Shown: one piece after another, positions 21,898-32,840 of the stretch
Layout: the number at the start of each line of letters is the position of its first letter
Position numbering within the stretch: the first letter of the stretch is position 1
Assembly: GCA_022496805.1 (NCBI GenBank)
Contig: CM040093.1
Location: forward strand, 6,658,213-6,722,212
Origin: Pohlia nutans
Taxonomy: Eukaryota; Streptophyta; Bryopsida; Bryales; Mniaceae
Direction: 5' to 3'
DNA length: 64,000 bases
Program-made: the position numbers and the translations under genes
Notes under the pieces: generated by a model
What the model saw: only the letters and a program-made list of their open reading frames with translations
Told to the model about the DNA's origin: nothing
The model's database searches: none

Positions 21898-22614
21898 ACA
21901 TGTAACTGCAAGCTGTAGCCGGCCGCTGCAGCCTTGGTTGATGAAGATACATGTGGAAGGCTAAAGGCCCGTTCGCACTTGGCCTTTGCAAAGACCGTGG
22001 ATAAAAATTTAACACCCCCACAATTTTGGGAAAAATACCTTCTTTGTAGGAAAGGTGTCATCAATGAGGTTTGGAAAAGTGTTAGCAATAGTAGGGGGAT
22101 TACATAATGGCCCCTCAAGTGCCACATTAGCTAAGACCATTCTTTAGTGTTCAAAACTAGGGAATATTTCTTATTTTGGTGCTCCCTTAACAATTGCCTA
22201 CTATTGCTCAAATATTTTTTGTCCTCCTAAATGTTAGCTAATACCCATTCTTAAAAGTGTGCCATGTGTACATCCATGTAGGATTTGTAATTACTAAAGA
22301 ATGTAGGTGGGAACACACACTTTTTTAAGGGTGTAAGACCCCCTTGTAAGACCACCTCTAAGGCCAGGTGCGAACATACCTTAAGAGTGGTTCGCTATTT
22401 TCAGCAAGTCATTGAATACTGCCTTAGAAACTCATCCTGGGCTGTAACAGCCGTGAATAGCGGTTGCAAATGGCTGCAACTCTGCAAGGTTTTTGACCAC
22501 CTGGGAGCGCAGCAGCATCTTGCAAGATCTCGCGACTCTTCCAGCGAGAACAATGTGCCGCTTATACCAGTGCCGTGGCTGTAGCCGGCGGTTGAGGTCG
22601 ATGTGCGTGGGCCT
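21898..22614. mobile_element. TIR element with AGT target duplication, inserted in cassette B
   Basis: It begins TGTCCCACGCACAT and ends ATGTGCGTGGGCCT. AGT flanks both sides (21895-21897 and 22615-22617). In copies A and C the same site reads straight through (CAGCCAGTGTCTAC in A), giving the empty site. Inner arms share GTAGCCGGC / GCCGGCTAC. It is 717 bp and itself contains the nested 21961-22383 element. A 3-bp target site fits CACTA or PIF/Harbinger-like mobility, but the ends do not read CACTA. Confidence 0.75.
21961..22383. mobile_element. Nested TIR element (GTTCGCAC arms)
   Basis: The left end CTAAAGGCCCGTTCGCAC..TGGCCTT is matched by the right end AAGGCCAGGTGCGAAC..ACCTTAA. The interior is non-coding. 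It lies wholly inside 21898-22614. Confidence 0.6.
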
Positions 22615-22965
22615 AGTGTTTGCACTCCCTGTTTTGATAAGATATCAAACATGGCAGTGCACCAAACCCTAAATAGGAGGGAGATGAAGGTGACGACAGA
22701 AACTGGATGGATGTAGAATGTGAATTGGATTATACCCGTCTGCATAGGTAACCCCAGTTGTGAATGGTATCCTCAAATTTCTTGTTAAATATCGAGGTTT
22801 CAATTTGATTAGGGAAGAGTTTTAGTACTTGGAAAGAGTTTTCGTTGTGGATACAAGCTAGACTCCTTTTGTTTGGCAAAATTTAAATCTAGTATATGAT
22901 GTTTGGGAGATAGGGATTCCGGCCTCAATGGTAGGCATTCTTTTAGTTTGTACTTTTAGTAAACA

Positions 22966-23545
22966 AACTAGTAGAAATATTTTCAAATGTAACATGTCTT
23001 TAACAAAGTCCTAAATGTCCATTACAATGTCTGTTTAATGATTCAAAATTGATTCCTAGTGGTATTGTTGGAATTTCTTACACCACTTGAATATTCCACA
23101 CCTTGTTGTAAAAAGGTGATTCCATTTACTACAATTTAGTGTTTTAATTCACCACATACATGTGAATTCTTTTTAAAACTTCCATCATCTTTCTAAGATA
23201 TATAATTTGAATCAAAATTTGTATCATAAATAGGATGCACTATCTTAGTATCAACAATATGTTGGAGTTCAAAATTGGGCCAACTTAGCTTCAATTCTCA
23301 TTCATAACACTGATTTAGAAAAGACCCTCAACTTTGGACATAAGAAAGACATGAACATTCCCTTTGCACCTAAACAACCTTCCATCAAGACCCAATTGCG
23401 TCCACTAACGATTCCTACCTCACTATGACTCACTAAATTGTAGGACAAATTCAACTAAACAGTAGCATTATACAACACATGTAAGACAAGAGAATGAGAT
23501 GTAATTGTGATCTCGTTAAGAAGCACAAACTATCAAATTATTCAA
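22966..23545. repeat. Dispersed repeat shared with 40684-41455
   Basis: AACATGTCTTTAACAAAGTC and TTGATTCCTAGTGGTATTG, followed by GGGCCAACTTAGCTTCAATT, occur in the same order at 40.7-41.4 kb. The second copy has about 200 extra bases in the middle. The left edge resembles a decayed CACTA end (ACTAGTAGAAAT). Confidence 0.6.
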
Positions 23546-24737
23546 TTACATTTGAAGAGCCCTTGCACTTAGAGCAGCTCGACCGCAACCCTCCCAGAGT
23601 CTCTCGCACTCCAGAACTACATGAAAAGTGCCAAAGGCCCTTTCAAAATGCCTCTTGACTTTGGATCCTAGTGTGTTAAGAAATGGCCCTTCAAATCACT
23701 ATTTAGTTGACTATATCCCCACATTCTACTTGTGATTGGTACATTGACTATTTGATGTGCACTTTTGATGTGTGAGGGGCCTCCAAGGGTGGGGAAGTGT
23801 AAGAGCATCCCCACTCCTACACGATATTAAAATGTTGTAACGAATTAAAACAACGTGAAACCTTAGAACGTCGACATCTCAATGTTGTTCCAAATATCAT
23901 TCTAAATTGCACTCTCCACTTGTAAATGTGTTGATATAGTGGTAGAGTCGTTTTAGTTTGGAGTCCTTTCGTGTCCGTGTTTGGTTTTGTGCACCTTGTT
24001 GGTTTTCCAAGGTATTGTTTTTGCTTCTTGGAGTCAATCACGAGTGTTGTGGTATAATCATATTGATTTAAAGAAGGGCCACCCTCCATTGCTTGCATGG
24101 TATATTGCTACAGTGCAAAAAAAACTTTGTTTCCAAGTCAAATGACATGTGTTATAATCTTTTCTTTGCAATGAAACCTCTTTCATTTCCTGTAAATTAA
24201 ATAAATTGATACAGCATGTGTGAGTCTCGAGGCCTGACTCAGTGACCTAGTGAGGGTGGCAACTGAAACAATTCTTAGTCCCGGGTACGCAATTCTTGTA
24301 GTATATGGCCTTGATTATAATCACTTGTTTTCCATTTTAGTCCAATTTCAAGTGATATAATTTGATTTAATGTAAAATACTCTTTGAGCTCTTCTAACAA
24401 GGAATCCAAAAATGTAATTATATACATGAGTTGAATTTCCCTTGAAGACAATAATAGTACAAATATATAAATAAAACCTAATTATATGAGTTTTTTTAAT
24501 ACATGTAGCATAGGCCAAGCTATTCAACTTTTTGGGCTTTTTAATATAATTTTGAGATTCTTTTATTATAAATAAAACACTACCATTGACTTAATTCAAA
24601 TTGAAGGAAACCTCTTGCATGGATTTTTTAAAATTATGCATAGGTGTTTCAATTCAATATATAAGTTGTGGAGCTTTTTTGAGAATTGAAAAGAGGGAAC
24701 AAGGTGTTTGATGCGGACACTTTTGATGCATTTCATT
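23546..24737. other. Intergenic DNA without recognised feature
   Basis: No gene or RNA recognised. GTAAGAGCATCCCCACTCC at about 23800 resembles the ends of the AGAGCATGCCCA elements near 62-63 kb, but its partner was not found. Confidence 0.35.
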
Positions 24738-24957
24738 TTGGTGCGGTGATGAATTAAATAATGATGCCTCAACAGTAGCAGTGAAAAATTATGCAATGCG
24801 TTTGATGGCACGTCAGTCCCAGCTTCACTTTTGGTGCGGTGAAGAATAATTCCTCAACAGTAGCACTGAAAAATGATGCAATGCGTTTGATGGCACGTCA
24901 GTCCCAGCTTCACTTTTGGTGCGGTGAAGAATAATTCCTCAACAGTAGCACTGAAAA
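24738..24957 (+). repeat. Tandem repeat, 85-bp unit, about 2.5 copies
   Basis: CACTTTTGGTGCGGTGAAGA occurs at 24826 and 24911. GATGGCACGTCAGTCCCAGC recurs with the same 85-bp spacing. A diverged first unit (TTTTGGTGCGGTGATGAATT) precedes them. The two full units are almost identical, so the expansion is recent. Confidence 0.85.
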
Positions 24958-26727
24958 AGAGGGACCAAGTCATTGATCAGTTCAAGCTAGCTAGCTTGAC
25001 ATTTGGGAAGACTTAGTTTCCGTCATTAACGATGTCTGTTTAAAAGTTCGTCGGATGGAAAGGGAGGCCGGCACGTGAAATCCGAACGGACTCTCAACCT
25101 TATTGGCTGCTATTAGAGTTTTATTCGATTCTGTCATGCATTCCTGCCGTCAATCCCGTCTCTCTGTCTTTCTGTCTTTTCGTGAGTCAAATGGTGAAAA
25201 TTCCACTGAAAATCCCGTCTCTCTTCTGGCCTACTAATACCAACATCAAAAGAGGAGAAGTATCAGTCACCCGGCCAAGATTGGATGGCCGTCGATGTAC
25301 ACAGGCCCCAGTTCGTGCATGCATGCGGCCGGGGTTGGGCTTTAATCAGAGTGACGATCCACGGTGTCGTCTATCGTACATATGTTCATTGCTGTAAGTT
25401 GCATCTCATTCTCCAGCTAGGATTTCCCTTCTGTTAGCTTGTAAGCTGCAATCAATTTGATTCTTTCATTGCCTTAGTTGATGTACATTGCAAGTTTCAA
25501 TGTCTTCTTGATTTGTTCAAGCATTCGACCAGATTCACGCATGTATGCACACGTACTAATTCATATTTAACTTCTAGCTAGCTTACTCTGTTGTAGTTCG
25601 TTATACAAGTATAATTCTGAACTGATTGCGCTAGCTCACGAATAAATTCGCTTCTGACTGCCTACCCATCTTCCCATTCGATCGAGGCTAGGCTAGTTCT
25701 GCCTTCTTTTCAAGCTTGAATTCTGCAAGATATTTATCACTGTACACGATCCGGCCACTTCAAGCTAATCATTGACAGTATTGCATGAAGTGATTAACAC
25801 ATACAAGTACACTCTGCAACCTTTTTCTTGAATGGCGCTGAGGTCAGAGAGATGTGTGCGGACCAGGATCGGACATACTGAGCCGGGCTTGATTGTCAAT
25901 TATCGACTTGGCAGATCAATTAATCCAGCATGATCGAGCTAGCTGCGTCTGTCGGTGTATGCTGGAAATAAACATTTAAGAATTAATGCGGCAGTGTAAG
26001 TTACTTACTTAGCATTGAAGGGCCGGTGCTACTTAATTACACTACACTGATGATGAGTGCTTGGTGAGTGCTTTTGGTCTCATACATAGCTAGGACAAGA
26101 GTTTTCCTTGATTTCAGTCAGTGAAAAGCGACGGGTTTGCTTGTAGTATTAACTTTGCACTTCTCCCTGTTTCTACTTTTTCACTTAATTCCTTTGTCGC
26201 CATACAAGATGGCTCGATTTAGGCTCTAGATATTTAATTTTCCCGTCCTCTAACGTGTACTCAGTTTAATTTACTTCTAGACACGATGTTTCTTGCCACT
26301 GTGACCACAGCATCTGCAGCTACCGCTTAAATCAGAGAACTGTCTGATTGATCCCACCCGGTGCTCGCTTCGCAAGCAATGATTTCGATTGGTTAATAGA
26401 ACAACAGTAGTGAAAAAACAAACTTGAATGTCGATATACATGTGTTTGATCGAAATGGGATTCGATACTTCGGCAAGTACGCAGCCTGTGTTTGCATGTT
26501 ACTAACCTTCAGTACGTCTTTTATGTTGTATTCGCCAAATGGAACTTCACGGTCACTTACATTCAAAAACTGCCATCGTTCGTATACATCTGACAGCTGT
26601 TTCATGTCTATGCGTGCATCTCGGCTGGGCATCTCGATCTAAAGAAGTTCGTAGCTTGCGGTAAGTCTACACGAATCGGAGGGCGTGGATTCAATCAATT
26701 AGGAGCCAGTTTCACAACAGGCTGCAG
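24958..26727 (+). other. Possible promoter and untranslated leader region of the 26.7-kb small gene
   Basis: From about 25.05 kb the sequence loses transposon character. It has pyrimidine-rich stretches (CTGTCTTTCTGTCTTTTCG at about 25161), a consensus-like donor (GCTGTAAGT at about 25391) and no repeated segments found elsewhere in the window. It could be a promoter and long 5' leader with intron, or a non-coding transcript. The direct evidence is weak. Confidence 0.25.
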
Positions 26728-27066
26728 TTGCACAAGAGTACTGAAGTGTCACCCATGGCGCAACAACCGAGTTTTGGAGGGGCTGGAGCAGCCACTCCAG
26801 GGCCATCGCAAGGGGCAGGACAAGCACGACCAGCGGCACTCGTAGCCGGACCGGCACCAGGGCCGGCACAACCAGCGGCAGTCCCGGTAGCTCCGGTGGC
26901 ACTCGTAGCGGCCCCGGTACCCGCGGTGGGACAGGTGGTTGCACCCGTGGCAGGTCCAGTTCTAGTCGCCCCCCATGTTGGTGTACAAGCAAGAGATGAT
27001 ATCCAAGCTGGTCTGATGGGTCCACCGGCTAAGAAATGCGACGTCCGCTTCACCATTTGGCCATGA
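26728..27066 (+). CDS. Small Pro/Ala/Val-rich protein, uncertain
   Basis: An open frame of 112 codons; an internal Met at 26755 (MAQQPSFGG) is an alternative start. The middle is an alternating Ala/Pro/Val/Gly tract (PVAPVALVAAPVPAVGQVVA) and the end is charged (PPAKKCDVRFTIWP). It has no signal peptide and no domain I recognise. The frame is locally GC-rich in AT-rich DNA, and an AATAAAA follows at about 27080, which favours a real transcript. The antisense frames are also open because of the composition, so coding is not proven. Confidence 0.35.
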   Translation: MHKSTEVSPMAQQPSFGGAGAATPGPSQGAGQARPAALVAGPAPGPAQPAAVPVAPVALVAAPVPAVGQVVAPVAGPVLVAPHVGVQARDDIQAGLMGPPAKKCDVRFTIWP

Positions 27067-27079
27067 CATGCATGTATTA

Positions 27080-27086
27080 ATAAAAC
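27080..27086 (+). terminator. AATAAAA signal after the Pro/Ala-rich ORF
   Basis: AATAAAA lies about 14 bases after the stop codon. It is close but plausible as a polyadenylation signal. Confidence 0.3.
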
Positions 27087-28246
27087 TGAGAATCCGGTAC
27101 AGCCCAGTTTTGCTTCATATATCCAATTTAAGTTACACATGATTTACACATCATGTATCATTCATCCATGATATGGCTTCTTTGATATATGCTCGAACTG
27201 AGGCCCATGTTTGTGTTACAATCCAGTGAGATTGGGTACATGACAGACTGAAATTACCAGTTAGTACTCTTTGTAGTTCTTATATAATTCTGGAACAGGG
27301 TGGACATGCAGAGAGGAAGGTCGGACTTAAATTGTCCATCTGTCTTGTTGGTGTTGGAAAAAATAGGATTTTGATTGGAATATTTTATGAATATGCTCAA
27401 CTATTCTGGGAATATTTTTGTATATATGCTCGAATATTTTAACATCGGGCAAAGCAAATTGGACCAGACGGGCAAGCGGTCCGTCAGGCGCTGTGAAAAC
27501 TCTGTTCTGGAATAAAGATGGAACATTTATAGGTATATAACTGTATACAGTACTGTAAAGGTCTTTGTACGTCACTGTATCAGAGCTGTGGGAAGGGTGG
27601 GGTAATGGATTGTTGTTTACAATAATTAATAAAGCAAGAAAAAACTAGTTTGATGTGTGTTTCTATTCATCGAATTCTATGTCACTATGAAATATTTGAA
27701 AAGTGTGAGTTTTGGCCAGGTTGCTTTGTGGGTTCATTTATTTGATGCCGAACCTACTGGGTACACGTCGAAGTCCTACCTTATGTATGCTTGACTTCAT
27801 GAAGTGGAAATGGGAATAGTTTTATTTCAGGGATCTGTTCATGGCCTTTGTATTGCTTAGAAATTCGTAGAGGTAATTCTTTTAGACTTATCTCGATTTC
27901 AAAGCTTGAAGGAGTTAAACAGAGGAATCTAACTCCCTACAAGGAGTTTTGCATGGCCCAAGGAATGGTACTCAATTGACAGGCCACAGGCTGAACCAGC
28001 GCTTTGAATCATGAGGAGATTCTAATACAATAAGGGGATCTGGGGACGGAAGGATTATTCACAAACATCTAACATATACCGATCATTGCTAAAATCCAAA
28101 GCGACATTGCAAAGAATTGCTGAAAAGAATACCATCAGTCTCTTCAGGATCCTAATGCCTACATCGAAGAACAGTCATGTGCATTAACCAATGCTCTTAT
28201 TAACTGGACCAAATACTGCACATGATCAAACAATAAGGTCGTCCAT
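27087..28246. other. Intergenic DNA without recognised feature
   Basis: Short open frames on both strands show no motif. It is not repeated elsewhere in the window as far as I could see. Confidence 0.35.
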
Positions 28247-28253
28247 TTTATTA
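28247..28253 (-). terminator. Polyadenylation signal of the lipid-transfer gene
   Basis: The minus strand reads AATAAAA about 175 bases after the stop codon at 28426. Confidence 0.45.
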
Positions 28254-28425
28254 TTCACGTTGTCAAAAATTGTATATGTTAACGCTAATTAGATGCTACT
28301 CAATTGCGGCATTTCCTAGAGTCTGAGAGACTCAACCTTCTACTTTCCCAGTACTCAACTCCAGCATCGGAAATTTGAGGGTCGCTTGGACGCCATAGGC
28401 AACTCGGAGCTTCAGCAGTGTGCAC

Positions 28426-28983
28426 TCAGCTTCCTGGAACACGGATTCCTGCAGGTTGTGCAATACCGAACATGAAATAGACAGCACCTTAAGTAAATAA
28501 TAGGCTTTACGATCGAAAACAATGCACAAATCAGCAACCGACGCTGCACTCAAGGTTTTCATTCAAAATTGAATTGACGTTTTTAGAATGCATGCCAATG
28601 CGAGAAAATTGATCAACTATACAAGTCGGGGTAGGAGCGTTTCAGAGTTGAAATGGAGATTGGGTACCTTGGCAGACGAAGCCCTTGGGAACTGCAATGC
28701 GGCACTTCTGAGGGATGCCCAGGGCGATGCGAGGCACCACGCCCTGCGCCTTGGCCAGCGAGCTGCTGAGAAGAGAGCACAAACACTTGGCTCCCGCGCT
28801 GCCCTGCCCCATCTTGGCCACGTTGCTGCAACACTGCTTGGACGGCATCACTTGGGCGTTCTTGCTGGCGGCCATGCACGGCACCAGCTGCATGATGTCG
28901 CACCCTGCCGCCGCTGCCGTCGTCGTCATCTCCGCTGCCACCACCAGCGCCACACACAGTGCAACGGCTACCTGGAGCTTCAT
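28426..28983 (-). CDS. Non-specific lipid-transfer protein (eight-cysteine motif), 2 exons
   Basis: Exon 1 is 28983-28668 and exon 2 is 28448-28426. The donor CAAG|GTACCC and acceptor CTGCAG|GAATCC join in frame, giving 112 residues. A signal peptide of about 26 residues (MKLQVAVALCVALVVAAEM, then TTTAAAA) precedes the mature chain. The mature chain has the full pattern C-x8-C-x13-CC-xn-CLC-xn-C-xn-C, which forms four disulphides and a lipid-binding tunnel in the known family. The leucine between the paired cysteines fits hydrophobic-centre LTPs of the type 2/D/G group. Exon 2 adds only the tail GIRVPGS. There is no GPI-anchor-like C-terminus, so it is probably secreted to the wall or cuticle. 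If the intron is retained, the reading ends in TQSPFQL instead. Confidence 0.9.
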
Positions 28984-29134
28984 GATGTGGTTGTCTCTGT
29001 TTCCCATGTCGAGAACCGTGCAGCTAACGAGCGACTGAGAAAGATCACCACAGTCAATTGAGAGACGTGCAGGAGTAAAATTCTTGAGGGAGAGAGAGAG
29101 ACTGATTGTGGTGGAGATGGAAGTGAGGAAGTGA

Positions 29135-29144
29135 GAAATATATA
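29135..29144 (-). promoter_or_regulatory. TATA box of the lipid-transfer gene
   Basis: The minus strand reads CTATATATTT about 150 bases upstream of the start codon. The predicted 5' UTR includes a CT/GA-rich run (about 29086-29102), common near plant transcription starts. Confidence 0.5.
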
Positions 29145-29490
29145 GTAAGCAAAGCATGGAGTTCATTAAGCAGGGCATTCAAGGATTGGTTGAGATGGTG
29201 TATCCACTCTCCGTTGACTTGACAGTTGCTTCATCAAAGTAGTCGGTGGACAGTAGCTGAGGAGATGTGCCGCCATTTGAGAGTGTCAGGTATTCGTAGT
29301 TACTTGTTGGTTGACTTTGATTTAGCTGGCAGTCTGTGTGGGTGTTGATTTAAATCTGTTGTACATGAGCTCTTCGATGATAATCCTGTTAGTTGATTGA
29401 AATCTTTAGGAGCTGTAGAGAACGCATGCATTGGAATTGTCTTTGGAATCCAGCGGCGGAGAAGAGTGTGCACATCAGGTTACGCTCACT

Positions 29491-29820
29491 TTAACCCCTA
29501 AACGTACCGGTCCTTTGGACACAAGTAGATGCTAGCCTCAAAGATAGATATTAGCATGGCTCAGATGTACATGAGGTGTACATGAGAGGACCATTGCAAG
29601 CATAAAATCTACCCAACAAATTTGATATACTTGCAGTTCGAGGCCTCTACAAAATTATCAACAACTCCTCATCACAAAAGAACTATTGTAATTGGTAGAG
29701 AATTTAATACTCTTACAAAGGTGACTTAGATGAAAGTCATCCGAAATTGTATGAGAAAGTTGCAAGGCTTTTAATCTGTTCGTGATCCAGTTTCCGAACG
29801 TTGGGACGTTTAGGGGTTAA
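29491..29820. mobile_element. TTAA-flanked MITE (piggyBac-like ends), 330 bp
   Basis: It starts TTAACCCCTAAACGTACC and ends ..GGGACGTTTAGGGGTTAA. A sister copy of 329 bp is at 59194-59522 with shared interior (GAGGTGTACATGAGAGG in one, GAGATGTACATGAGAGG in the other, and AAGTCATCCGA). It abuts a second TTAA element and shares the TTAA at 29817-29820 with it. Confidence 0.85.
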
Positions 29821-30363
29821 CCTCTAAGCGACTGCGCGACCATTTTATGGTCGCTAGTTGTTTTTACGGGCTGCCTAGGATGAAAAATATATTTTTATTT
29901 TAAAAAATTATTTTTTCAAATAGAAAATCAAGTCTACTTTCCAACTTAATTTGGATCATGTCAATCCGAGTTGAACTCCACCGAGGAGAATTTTTCAAAG
30001 ACAATGACCTCAATATTGTCCTAGTGCTGTAAAATTTACTATTTTTGAAAGCTAATAATGCTCTCTCCTTTGAAAAAATTGCTTTTTAAAATTTCAGAAT
30101 AGAATGTCTAGTTTTAACCAATCATACAAAATTTCAAATTCTAAAAATATAATTTGTAATTTTGGTGAATATTAAATGGTAAGTGCTTTTTAATTCATTA
30201 AATGAGTATCTAAAACAATTTTTGAATGTTTGACTGTAAGGATAATTACTAAACATCTTGCTTCTCATTTTCTCATTTGGACCAAATTTCATCAAAGTTG
30301 CAAAAGTAACGTTTTATAACACATCTAGGTTTTGCCGTTACCCTTTTGTCATTTAGGGATTAA
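29817..30363. mobile_element. TTAA-flanked element, 547 bp
   Basis: It starts TTAACCTCTAAGCGACTG and ends ..TTTTGTCATTTAGGGATTAA. It is the same family as 15750-16299 (inverted) and a partial copy at 40023-40420. No ORF. Confidence 0.75.
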
Positions 30364-31085
30364 ATCATACATTTTTGCCTGACTAAATTCGATCAAAACT
30401 TCAAAATAGGTTCTGATAGCAAAATTTGATGGTTGATAGGGATCATTACCTCATTGCACCCTAGAAAGATAAATCGGTTAAATTGGTTATGTACATAGTA
30501 AGTTCGTTATATTAGAGTTAACCGAAAAGTCAGCCCAAAGAAGAAAGATTTAGCAAACTCGTGTTGCATTCCTCTTGAACTCATATTGCAATATAAATAG
30601 ACCAAAACCTAGTCTATGATAAGTTGGGGGACAATCTAAAACAAGCCACAATTTATGACACGATTTATGACACGCCACTATTCAACCCAAATATAGCTCA
30701 AGAAAGAGGTTAGAAGTAGAGCAAAAAGGGAGGTTAGATGGGCTTCTTTTTGGTTAACTCAATTGGTGCGTCTAATTTCTGCCAAATGGAACGAATTTGA
30801 CGTTCCTCATGCCTAATTAAAGCACGAGACAATAAGCTAGTCGAATGGATTCATGTAGCAAATCCTGTAGCTGGTCTCATGCAACAGCTTCCAATGCTGC
30901 GGTCACGATCTCGCCAAGGCGGGAGTGGTCTTACACATGTAGAGATAAGAATTAGTGAGATCCATAATCTGGATTCGACAAATGATTGTTCGGTAGAGCC
31001 TAACTAATTGGGCAGATTAGCCACTTGTATCAACGTTCACTTGGCCTAATATGAACCTCCGCTTGCACCTGAAGAGGTCCCCCGC
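30364..31085. other. Intergenic DNA without recognised gene
   Basis: GAGTTAACCGAAAA at about 30517 also occurs at about 49971 at the head of the 50-kb tandem unit, suggesting a decayed relative. Nothing else was seen. Confidence 0.35.
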
Positions 31086-31352
31086 CTCTAAATCCCCCGG
31101 TGGTCTTGAATGCGGGGCTACTGTTCATGGCCCCCCCTTTTCTGAAATTTCCATTTTGGGCACCTTCGGTGCTTTTTTTGGCAAATTGTTTTGCAAATTT
31201 GGGGCCTACGACCCCAAATTACCCTAGGGGGACCTACTTGGGAATAAAAAACCATTGTAGGAGGGGGTTGTTTTTTAAGGTGGGCCCGTACAAGGACCAA
31301 AATAGGGGGCACTTTTGTCCCCATTCATTGAAGACCACCGGGGGATTTAGAG
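31086..31352. mobile_element. TIR element with CTCTAAATCCCCC ends
   Basis: It starts CTCTAAATCCCCCGGTGGTC and ends with the complement GACCACCGGGGGATTTAGAG; the arms go on as TTGAATG / CATTGAA. It is 267 bp. Related, more decayed copies lie at about 44705-45065, 45075-45365 and 60050-60318, with shared interior GAAATTTCCATTTTGG and CTTAAAAAA near a G-rich stretch. Confidence 0.8.
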
Positions 31353-31665
31353 AAATCCGAAGAGGTCATGGTCCATTCACACCAAGCCCCTGCCGCACTT
31401 GCATCTGCATTCCCGAAATGGAGGAAGGTAAAACCCAGAAACAAAATAATATTCAAAGCCTCGTCTTTTCTTGATGCAACTACTGTGCAACTGCATTACA
31501 GTGCCGCAAGTAGAGCCATGCTCCTTTTTTGCGTCGCATTCCTTCCTGCCAAGCGTTGGAGTAATTTCTAATTTCATAATTTATGTTTCTTGGTTGCCAA
31601 CAGATTCCCTCAAAGTTACATGACGCACGCATGCATGCGGCAGCACTGGTATATGTGAATGGGCC
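31353..31665. repeat. Repeat shared (inverted) with 45370-45680
   Basis: CACACCAAGCCCCTGCCGCA, TCCCGAAATGGAGGAAGGTA and AGTGCCGCAAGTAGA recur in reverse orientation at 45.4-45.7 kb. In both places the adjacent DNA holds a CTCTAAATCCCC-type element, so the two were duplicated together. Confidence 0.65.
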
Positions 31666-31988
31666 ATCAGATGTTGGGTCCTGTTTTTATCGCACTCACA
31701 TATTCCGTTGCTACAGTGCTCTTTCCGTGCTCCGTTCGCACTCATCATCGTCAGCAAGTCTCGGATCTTCAGTGACCCGCTATTGCAGGATTCTGGCAGT
31801 GTCGACCCCTTTCCGTCTTCCACGCACTCATAGCAGACTGGTGGAGCCCAAGTTTGGAGAGTGGCCGGTATTTAGTCTTACAATCTACCGTGTCTGAAGA
31901 CATTGATGTCGGCCCGCGTCGGTACGATACGTGCTGCCGACAACTCGCAATACAGCGTTTCCGGCCACTCGCAAATCATCGCCATAAT

Positions 31989-31995
31989 TATTTAA
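31989..31995 (+). promoter_or_regulatory. Candidate TATA box of DUF7748-like copy C
   Basis: TATTTAA lies 186 bases before the ATG, the same spacing as in copy A. Confidence 0.35.
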
Positions 31996-32174
31996 CCTTC
32001 ACAGTCAAATGGATTTGATCACACGAACATCCACTTTCTGGAGTGACAATCTTAAACAGACGATACTTGAACCTCGATTGATAGGCAATATTATTACATT
32101 TGACTTCCTGATCACAATACCTATTACTTGCTGGTCCCTTTCTAGCTCGCTCAAAGACTAATTAGTAGTACAGT

Positions 32175-32576
32175 ATGATGGATACCAAGGTGACCACCGT
32201 GATCGTGAACGCCACGAAGCAAGGGCTGACGATGAAAGTGGGGAACCGGCACTGCTATGCCAAACTCACCAGCGTCAAAGTGGGCGGCGAGTACCGCATG
32301 CAGATCGACGTCAACTGGACGTACCAGGAGTTTCTGGTGCACGACAAGAGCGACGCGGGCAACCAGTTGTTCCTCAATTCCGACGACTGCTGCGACTACG
32401 AGCGCATCACCATCCAGGAGAAACCCGACGGCAGGCTGGACGTGCACACGCAACTCCGCCATCAGTTCCGCAGTCCAGAGCCTTGCAGTGCCATTCCTGA
32501 GGAGGACCAGGACAGCTCCGCTGCCGTTGTGAATGTGATGAGCAGCTGGAAGGCGTGGGTGTGCAAATTCTTGTAG
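32175..32576 (+). CDS. DUF7748-like small protein, copy C
   Basis: 133 residues. Against the other copies it has His at residue 56 (FLVHDKSD) and Val at 129 (WKAWVCKFL), and it keeps the Val36/Trp48 pair found in B and D. The whole 5' flank down to about 31885 and the 3' flank through 32840 match copy A. A 417-bp TIR element then interrupts the shared sequence. It lies at the head of the second long repeat block, as copy A does for the first. Function unknown. Confidence 0.75.
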   Translation: MMDTKVTTVIVNATKQGLTMKVGNRHCYAKLTSVKVGGEYRMQIDVNWTYQEFLVHDKSDAGNQLFLNSDDCCDYERITIQEKPDGRLDVHTQLRHQFRSPEPCSAIPEEDQDSSAAVVNVMSSWKAWVCKFL

Positions 32577-32840
32577 TCTAACTTCAGCTTTTAGGCTAGA
32601 GCGGAATCTTCTCTTCTGCCTGTTGTCGCGAGATCCATTGCGCTTGCAGGCTGAAGAAGTACACTGTTTATATGAGGCTGGATCACAGCATAAACATTCT
32701 TTATTTCAAACGATAAACGGAGCTCTAGTCTGCACAGCCCGTGTCTACGTACTCTGTTCTGCTAAGATATGGAACATGGCAGTGCACCAAACCCTAAATA
32801 GGAGGGAGACGAAGGTGACGACAGAAACTGGATGGATGTA

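Noticed and set aside
28642..28662. Lipid-transfer protein ending in TQSPFQL without splicing
   Set aside because: The donor GTACCC and the acceptor at 28449 join in frame to GIRVPGS, a typical family tail, so the spliced form is preferred.
28588..29061. 157-codon plus-strand frame opposite the lipid-transfer gene
   Set aside because: His/Arg/Ala-rich shadow of the eight-cysteine reading frame, with no conserved pattern.
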